In this document: in pieces, positions 57,890-64,000 of the stretch
Layout: each line of letters begins with the position of its first letter
Position numbering within the stretch: position 1 is the first letter of the stretch
DNA from: Girardinichthys multiradiatus
Taxonomy: Eukaryota; Chordata; Actinopteri; Cyprinodontiformes; Goodeidae
DNA: 64,000 bases
Direction of reading: 5' to 3'
Assembly (NCBI RefSeq): GCF_021462225.1
Contig: NC_061805.1
Location: forward strand, 49,886,860-49,950,859
Made by a program: the position numbers and the translations under genes
Notes under the pieces: generated by a model
Seen by the model: only the letters and a program-made list of their open reading frames with translations
Told to the model about the DNA's origin: nothing
The model's database searches: none

Positions 57890-58745
57890 AAATGGTGCTA
57901 TGAAACGTTATTTCCCCCTTACAGATTTCTTTGTTTTTGGCATTTTTGTCACAGTTGAATGTTTTTAATCATCAAATAGAAATTATAAAACAATGCAAAA
58001 ATAACCAGAGAAAATACAAATGTAGTTTTCAGGTGATGATTTCATTTATTATGCAACAAAGCTTCCCAAACCAACCAGGCTGTGCAGGAAAATTGAATTG
58101 CCTCCATTGCTAAATTATGAATTAATTGTGATTAATCTAATTTTAGATTGAGCTTCACTAGCCACACTGCCTTAGCTATAAAATTATGACAGCACCTAAA
58201 TAGAACCTGTCTGACAACATGATGTAGGCTGAAATATCTCAACAAACAACATACCGTGCCCCCATCAAAGCAATTCAAAAATGGTTGAAAAACATTTATT
58301 GACATCTTATCAGCCTGGAAAGGGTTACAAAGTCTTTTCTTAGACTTTGGGACTCCAGAGAACCACAGTGAGAATTGTTAAATACAGAAAACATGAAACA
58401 GTGGTGAACGTTCTCAGGAGTGGATGGCTTACCAAAATTAATCAAAGACCTCTTAGACAACTCAACTGGGAGGTTACAGAAGAACACAAAACAACATTTA
58501 AAGCTCTGCAGGCCTCACGGCCGCAGTTAAGGTCAGAGTTCATGATTTAACAATACGAACGAGAGACTGAGCAAAAATGGCCTCAGTTGGAGAAATCAAA
58601 TGCCAAAACCTCTGCTGACCATAAAGAACACTAAAGCCAATCTCACATTTCGCAAAAATATCTTGATGATCCCCAAGATCTTTGGGAAAACATTCTGTGG
58701 AAGGTGACGAGACAAACATAGACCTTTTTGGAAGGTGTGTTTCCT
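57890..58745 (+). mobile_element. Old Tc1/mariner-like relic (in duplicated unit, copy 2)
   Basis: Duplicate of the relic at 53700-54540. It has an extra segment of about 28 bp around 58162-58190 ('cactgccttagctataaaat'), absent from copy 1, and otherwise shares the same lesions. Confidence 0.75.
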
Positions 58746-59119
58746 ATTTCATCGTTACATTTCATTCAGAAAATACCCGTGCTATCCTTGCTATGTGACC
58801 TGATACAAATACTGAGTTGTAAGATAAAAGCCTCAAAATGTTTCATACAAAATTATCTTAAAGAGCTTAATAGTTTGAAATTCTGCTAAATAAGCCAGAT
58901 TACCAAGTAAACAGTGGAGGATAGGACATGTTTGGCAGACATTTCTAGAAAGAAGCAGCTTATTATTGGTTATTAAAGCTGGGTTTTAACTTGATGTTAC
59001 TCAAAGTTATTTAAGGTTTGTTTCTTAAACACCAGACAATTTGTAGGATAAGATGAACAAGAAAATTACTTAGTTAAAAATTTGTGTTATGCTTGAACTG
59101 CATGTATAGATGTCTAAGG
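58746..59119. other. Flank shared by the UGT units
   Basis: 58804-58990 matches 54884-55080 and 62060-62175 ('gaaagaagcagcttattatt', 'attaaagctgggttttaac'). 59005-59110 matches 62190-62290 next to the third full gene, marking the 3' flank of a UGT unit. No coding feature. Confidence 0.65.
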
Positions 59120-59479
59120 TCATGTTAATCCTTCCTTTTTGTCCTTGCCTCCGTGGAATACTCTCCTCCAGAAACATTTGACTACAGAAATAATAATAGT
59201 AAAGAGCAGTAGAACAATTATTAGCAGGAATGCCAAAACATCAATGGAGTGGTACTGGATTTTTGACATCTTATACGACTCTGTTCTCAAATGAGCCGCT
59301 CCTTTATGCCTCATGACAAACTCGATCCAGAACATGGCTCGGTCCAGAGGTTTCATGGGCTGATCTCTGTGGAGGCTGGACAGCTCCTTCATCTTCTCTC
59401 TGTAGGAAGGTTCATAGAGAACCTCCTTCAGTGCTTCCAAGAAGATGCCTTTATTTACTGTTGCAATGTCAAGGACTTT
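59120..59479 (-). pseudogene. UGT C-terminal relic 2
   Basis: About 115 codons of the C-terminal part remain: VLDIATVNKGIF, EALKEVLYEPSYREKMKEL, PLDRAMFWIEFVMRHKGA and the membrane span with FWRRVFHGGKDKKE. Similarity stops at 59479, within KVLDIAT, and unrelated sequence follows. The usual stop is lost, so the frame reads three extra residues (GLT), which would also spoil the C-terminal ER-retrieval signal. The UDP-sugar signature and catalytic residues are absent. Tail type is like the gene at 62303-63883. Confidence 0.9.
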
Positions 59480-59704
59480 GCACCATGTTACATAATGTAG
59501 GTGAACATAGTTTCAGTTTATGTGATTTGAGTACATAATGTTGCACGACAGCAGAAACATTTATTTTGTTGATGACATGTGCAGACATTGTGCATTCAAA
59601 GTGTGCTCAGTTTAACTCAGTCTTAGTGGTCTGCGTTGATTCGCTGGTGGTGACCTGGGATGGTATCAAATTCCCAGATTGGATTATTGTCCCAGTCCGC
59701 CCCT
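59480..59704. other. Spacer upstream of UGT relic 2
   Basis: Short segment not matching the UGT units. Nothing recognised. Confidence 0.4.
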
Positions 59705-60000
59705 CCAGGTGATGATTTCATTTATTACGCAAAAAAGCTACCTACATAAACCTGGCGATGAGGGAAAATGATTAACTCCTTTGCTAAATCATGAATTAAT
59801 TTTGATAAAACTAATTTTTGATTGATACCACTTCATTATAGCACTTTTTAGAACCTGTCTGATGACATGAAGTAGGCTAAAATATCTCAACAAAGAACAC
59901 ATCATGCCCCCATCAAAGAAATTCAAAAACAGGTGAGAAAAAGGTCATTGGCATCTATCAGCCTGGAAAGGGTTACAAGGTCTTTGATTCTGGGATTTTT
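59705..60000 (+). mobile_element. Old Tc1/mariner-like relic, third copy in the cluster
   Basis: The text 'aggtgatgatttcatttatt', 'gaacctgtctgatgacatga' and 'gcctggaaagggttacaagg' matches the relics at 53700 and 57890 but with different lesions and an earlier end. It is an independent or older copy. Confidence 0.6.
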
Positions 60001-60484
60001 TTAAAGGCCAATTAAGTTCTATGAGTAGAAGGAATTGCTCTCTCTATATCATAACATCTGCAATTTTCGCAACTTTAATTTGAACCATATTTGATACAAA
60101 TCAAATAAGAAAAAGGAGGGTTCGACCATTTTTGTGACACATGCTTGCTTATCCTCGGAACAGCATGATTTTGTTGACACGACTCAATGGATACCAATGG
60201 TGCCTCTATAGCGGCTAATAGGCGATGCACAATCCAGTGATTTATATAAATGATTTCAAACTACATGTGGTTATTAATGTTTTCATGGCCGTGTGGATTT
60301 ATATGAATTTCTAGTACAATTTGATCTTATGTCACAAAGAAGACATAATTTATTCAGCCAATGTACATTTATTTTAGGTGATACAGCTATCTGTGCACAA
60401 ATTTTTGAACCCTAGACGAAAAAACTGAAGGTTGCAAACATATTTGCTCAATTTAAAGGTAGAAGTTATCAAACTATTACGGTC
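60001..60484. other. Spacer before the candidate LTR
   Basis: No gene or repeat recognised. Its last bases abut the ATCA target duplication at 60485-60488. Confidence 0.4.
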
Positions 60485-60488
60485 ATCA

Positions 60489-61922
60489 TGTTGGACCACT
60501 TGTTTGCTGAGTATTGGACTATCTGCACGTTGTTGGACGTCACTGTGCCTCTCCAATGGCATCGGCCATTTTGTATCCAGGACAGCCTGCTACTACATAT
60601 CCCGTCGAGCACTGCGACTGATATGACGAGCGTCCCAAGTCTGACGTCACAGGACGCTATATATGAAGGCACTCATTTTGAACATAAGCCTTCAGCTGGA
60701 GATCGTGACCCGATCACCAACATCTGAAGCATCACCTGGAGAAGAAGAGTCCTGAGTGGATTTCATTTATTCTCTCTCGTTGGCCAACGAACAATTCATA
60801 ACTGAGGTTTCTGGACTAGGAAGGCCAGAAATTTCACTTTGCCGATCGAAGACGTGAGTTTAACACGTAACTAAAAACACGGAGTTCGAGGAAACGAACC
60901 GCCACCATGTTTCATCCCTAGTCGACTGCTGATGGTCAGAACCTATTTTTCCTTTTCGTCAAGAAGGCCAAAGGACGGGGACTGACCACTCTCTTGGAGT
61001 TTAACTGTGGACGCGCAGCAACGCTTCAAACCCCCCCCTTTTCCTCTCACTCGCTGCCCCAGAAGGAAACTTCACCAAGTAAAACCCATCCTTTTATTTC
61101 TTTATTAGAAGGCCTGGGCAGGGTCAGAGGTTGTAGTGTGTGTTCTGAATGATATGTGCATGTAACTTCGTTATTGAAACTTTGATGTGTTATTTTGATA
61201 TCTGGAGTCGTTGCGTTCCTAGCTCTGTGCGTGTTTTACCACCTGAGAGTCAACGCAGGTGCGTTGTAAGACTGGACTGTTAAAATAACCTCATGGTAAA
61301 ATTATCCATTTTCCTTTGTCTCCAATATCACTGCTCGCTAGCTTGCCGCCAAAAGCTTTATTACCCTTTGTCTGCTCAGGAGTTGGGGGAAGTTTTATGG
61401 TCAGAATAACTGAGTTACAGTTGGAGTTGCGCCCCCCCACTCTCCACTCATCCCACACCTCTTCGTCATATTCTCAATTTTGCCATAACGGCTGGTTGAT
61501 TCAATACACACCCACTGCTGTTTTCTTTGATTTTGCTTAGTTAGATGTGTTACCTTTGTTATGTAGAATTTTGCATGTTAAGTAGGTGAAGATTAATAAA
61601 TATCCACATAGATAAAGAGAGAGGATTTTGTGTTCATTGTGTGCGAAAGTGATTTGTCAGTCAAGATAAGGTTAAAGTTCCCCACGTTTCGGCAGAAACG
61701 GTTGATTAAACAGTGACATCTCCGGCAATAGTTATTAATTATTACGGAGTATTTAACAGTTGTAATTATCAAAGGCGTTGAGCCACAATTACAACACCAG
61801 AAACATCTCTGGTCTCGATTCATAAATGAGGATTTTGGTTAAGAAATTGATTTTGTCAAATTATGATTTTTAATTATAATAATTGATCAATATTAATTAA
61901 TCAATAATCATAATTCCCAACA
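60489..61922 (+). mobile_element. Candidate solo LTR of an endogenous retrovirus or LTR retrotransposon
   Basis: A 1434-bp segment begins TGTTGG and ends CCAACA, flanked on both sides by ATCA (60485-60488 and 61923-61926). This fits a 4-bp target duplication and TG...CA LTR ends. Inside, in plus orientation, are two CRE-like sites (GACGTCA at 60536; TGACGTCA at 60642), a TATATAT box at 60658-60664, and an AATAAA at 61595 followed by a GT-rich stretch (61626-61644). This is the U3-R-U5 arrangement of an LTR. No gag, pol or env sequence is present, so it would be a solo LTR left by recombination. Family not identified; the long LTR and 4-bp duplication are compatible with several retrovirus and Gypsy groups. 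Confidence 0.6.
60642..60664 (+). promoter_or_regulatory. CRE plus TATA box in the candidate LTR
   Basis: A perfect TGACGTCA at 60642-60649 is followed 9 bp later by TATATAT at 60658-60664. This spacing is typical of a strong inducible core promoter. Predicted start about 25-30 bp further, near 60690. Activity not demonstrable from sequence. Confidence 0.55.
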
Positions 61923-61926
61923 ATCA

Positions 61927-62302
61927 TCAACTAGTATAGTTTCTTTACTGAAATTAGATCAACAATTGTGACTGATTCACATGTTACAAAACATTTTTTC
62001 ATTATTCTTTTTAGTATGTAATTCATTCCCATTCATTGGTTTGTAATAATGAGAAAACAACAATATAATATAAATACTGAGTAGTAAGATAAAAACCCAA
62101 AAAATGTTTTTACAAAATGATCTTTTCTTTCTAGAAAGAAGCAGATTATTATTGGTTATTAAAGCTGGGTTTTACTTTGATGTTACTCCCTTAAGGTTTG
62201 TTTCCTAAACACAAGACAATCTGTAGGATAAGATGAAAAACAATATTACGTAATTTAAAAATTGTGTTATACTTTAACTGCATGTATAGAAGGTCATGTT
62301 AA
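61927..62302. other. 3' flank of the third UGT gene
   Basis: 62030-62290 shares blocks with 54820-55080 and 58804-59110, consistent with an ancient common unit. No coding feature. Confidence 0.6.
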
Positions 62303-63883
62303 TCATTCCCTTTTGTCCTTCCCTCTGTGGAATACCCTCCTCCAGAAACATTTGACTACAGAAATAATAATAGTAAAGAGCAGTAGAACAATTGTCAACA
62401 GGAATGCCAAAACATCAATGGAGTGGTACTGGATTTTTGACATCTTATAGGACTCTGTTCTCAAATGAGCCGCTCCTTTATGCCTCATGACAAACTCGAT
62501 CCAGAAGATGGCTCGGTCCAAAGGTTTCATGGGCTGATCTCTGTGGAGGCTGGACAGCGCCTTCATCTTCTCTCTGTAGGAAGGTTCATAGAGAACCTCC
62601 TTCAGAGCCTCCAAAAAGATGTCTTTATTCACAGTTCCATAGTCCAGGACTTTGGCCACGCCTCTTGATGCCATCCTGAAGAAGTTGTCTTGCTGATCAA
62701 ACATGAGGGGCAGGCCGACCAGGGGCACACCGTGATAGATGGCCTCTTGCATTCCATTGGTGCCTCCATGAGCCACAAACACTTTGGTTTTAGGATGGCC
62801 CAGAAGGTCATTTTGAGGTAACCAGTCCAAGATTAAGGTATTTTTGCCAAGGATGGACGGTTTCTTTCCTTTGTGCCTCCAGATCACCTTCTGGGGAAGT
62901 TCAGCAAAAGCAGCAGCAATTTCCTCAGTGAGGTCCTCTGGAAGATGTTCAACCAATGTCCCCAATGTCATCACAATGACACCATGTTCTCCAGAACTCT
63001 GTACAAATTCCTCCAGTTCTTTGGGAAGAGGTTTGGAGGGTTTGCACTGGAATCCTGACATGTAGATGATGTTTGGCATTGTTGGTCGTGGAAACTCAAA
63101 GGTGAAATCGTTTCTCATCAGCCAGATGTCAGCCGCCTGAAACAGCTCCATGTAATGTACATCTTTGCCAAAGTGATGATGGACAAATGGTGAATAGAGT
63201 GGTTCGACAATATACCAAAACTGAATACATGTTATGATATAAATGAGGACGTTCTTGACCCTCTGCATGAATGTCATCCTGTCAGTCAACTCTGATCCTG
63301 GTATTGGGACATACGAGAGTGGGGAGGGTGCAATAACAAAATGCCCCTCACCCTGAATAGACCACCTGACATTAAAGACAAGTGGAAGACCCAAACGATG
63401 ACCAAGAAGAACACCTCCACCTACTGCAGGATCTGTAAGAACCAAATCATATTTGGCATCCCGGAGGTTCCGCATCATTTCTTCATCCTCAAAAATTTGT
63501 TTAGCCATCTGAAGTCCCTGCATATGCATCCGATAGAACTGTGTAAGTACATCGAACTCTAAAGATATGCGGGTCCACAATGAAGAACCGTTGCGCCTAC
63601 TGTTCAGGATTCTTGTAACATATAATTCAAAGCTTTTTGTATCATATCCTGCAGAAAGGTTTATAGTAATGGACTTGTAGTGGGGAGAGTTTGGCTTGAT
63701 GTACCAGGCACCAGATGGCAACACCACTGTAACTTCATGGCCTCTAGCATGAAGCTCTTCTATGATGACATTCATGTTTACCCAGTGACTTCCATCCATA
63801 GGAAAGACCAAGACTTTTCCCCCATTTACCAAGGACGATGAGCAGAGCAACACTGCCAGTGTCATCAGGGTCAGCCTATGCAT
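62303..63883 (-). CDS. ugt5: UDP-glucuronosyltransferase, UGT5-like, copy 3
   Basis: A 526-residue single-exon enzyme of the same class, more divergent from copies 1 and 2. The start is MHRLTLMTLAVLLC, giving a signal peptide before GGKVLVFPMD. The reading frame further upstream (to 63970) has no ATG, and a splice acceptor (tttctttcag) lies 2 bp before this ATG. His33 (DGSHW), Asp151 (LTDPAVG), the UGT signature with FDQQDN, the membrane span and the tail FWRRVFHRGKDKRE (K.K.. ER-retrieval pattern) are intact. Residues 50-235 differ widely (PSGAWYIKPNSPHYKSI, LTQFYRMHMQGLQMAKQ), whereas 236-480 are almost the same as in copies 1 and 2. This suggests a different acceptor range with the same sugar donor. 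Confidence 0.95.
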   Translation of the reverse strand: MHRLTLMTLAVLLCSSSLVNGGKVLVFPMDGSHWVNMNVIIEELHARGHEVTVVLPSGAWYIKPNSPHYKSITINLSAGYDTKSFELYVTRILNSRRNGSSLWTRISLEFDVLTQFYRMHMQGLQMAKQIFEDEEMMRNLRDAKYDLVLTDPAVGGGVLLGHRLGLPLVFNVRWSIQGEGHFVIAPSPLSYVPIPGSELTDRMTFMQRVKNVLIYIITCIQFWYIVEPLYSPFVHHHFGKDVHYMELFQAADIWLMRNDFTFEFPRPTMPNIIYMSGFQCKPSKPLPKELEEFVQSSGEHGVIVMTLGTLVEHLPEDLTEEIAAAFAELPQKVIWRHKGKKPSILGKNTLILDWLPQNDLLGHPKTKVFVAHGGTNGMQEAIYHGVPLVGLPLMFDQQDNFFRMASRGVAKVLDYGTVNKDIFLEALKEVLYEPSYREKMKALSSLHRDQPMKPLDRAIFWIEFVMRHKGAAHLRTESYKMSKIQYHSIDVLAFLLTIVLLLFTIIISVVKCFWRRVFHRGKDKRE

Positions 63884-64000
63884 CTCTGAAAGAAATTCTG
63901 ACAGAAAAAGACAAAATGTTAGATATCTCAAGGAACTCGTCCTGAGCCTCTTTTGGACCGGATCCAACACATACCTTCTGTTATATTCAAAGTCTGAAAT
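63884..64000 (-). other. 5' flank of UGT copy 3, cut by the window edge
   Basis: On the minus strand this is intron sequence with two AG acceptor candidates (tttttctgtcag at about 63899 and tttctttcag next to the ATG). The 5' non-coding exon lies beyond the window. Confidence 0.55.

Noticed and set aside
1..64000. CRISPR arrays, bacterial operons, rRNA or tRNA genes
   Set aside because: No regularly spaced direct repeats with unique spacers, no operon-like gene packing and no convincing cloverleaf pattern seen. The sequence is vertebrate-type.

Overview
The window reads as nuclear DNA from a teleost fish. It has split genes with GT/AG introns, intronless UGT5-type glucuronosyltransferase genes, and many fish-type dispersed repeats (Tc1/mariner elements, CR1/L2-like and RTE-like LINE pieces, hAT-like and Harbinger-like remnants). 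A cyprinodontiform or other percomorph is plausible, but the species cannot be fixed from the sequence. I saw no bacterial features, CRISPR array, rRNA or convincing tRNA.

Region 1 (1-11.4 kb) has no gene that I can recognise. It holds decayed DNA transposons and a degenerate 22-bp tandem array.

Region 2 (11.5-45 kb) carries the 5' two thirds of one plus-strand gene, an NSP-family SH2 adaptor best matching SH2D3C (relative of BCAR3). The exons I can place are a short first coding exon ending at 11570, a large exon 19521-20169, an alternative GC-rich first exon ending at 22482, two SH2-domain exons (ending 39027; 40763-41154), a linker exon 44046-44137, and possibly a short terminal exon 44849-44946. 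The C-terminal Cdc25-like Cas-binding domain of the family is not visible. The introns hold three young Tc1/mariner copies (one at the core of a three-layer nest), LINE fragments, a GC-box minisatellite and MITEs.

Region 3 (45.5-64 kb) is a minus-strand cluster of UDP-glucuronosyltransferases. Three full-length intronless coding regions of 526 codons lie at 51683-53263, 55870-57450 and 62303-63883, with two C-terminal relics at 45507-45690 and 59120-59479. The first two full copies are a recent tandem duplication of a roughly 4.2-kb unit. A 5-kb LINE with an esterase-type ORF1 and a deleted reverse-transcriptase core sits at 46.0-51.2 kb. A candidate 1.43-kb solo LTR with a 4-bp target duplication sits at 60489-61922.

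Functionally the two loci are unrelated: an adaptor linking phosphotyrosine signals to Cas/Rap signalling, and an ER-membrane detoxification cluster. They converge tail to tail. I found no clearly new biological system. The most interesting points are the adaptor gene that appears to lack its C-terminal domain and has an altered phosphotyrosine pocket, the UGT copies with changes clustered in the acceptor-binding half, and the solo LTR inside the cluster.
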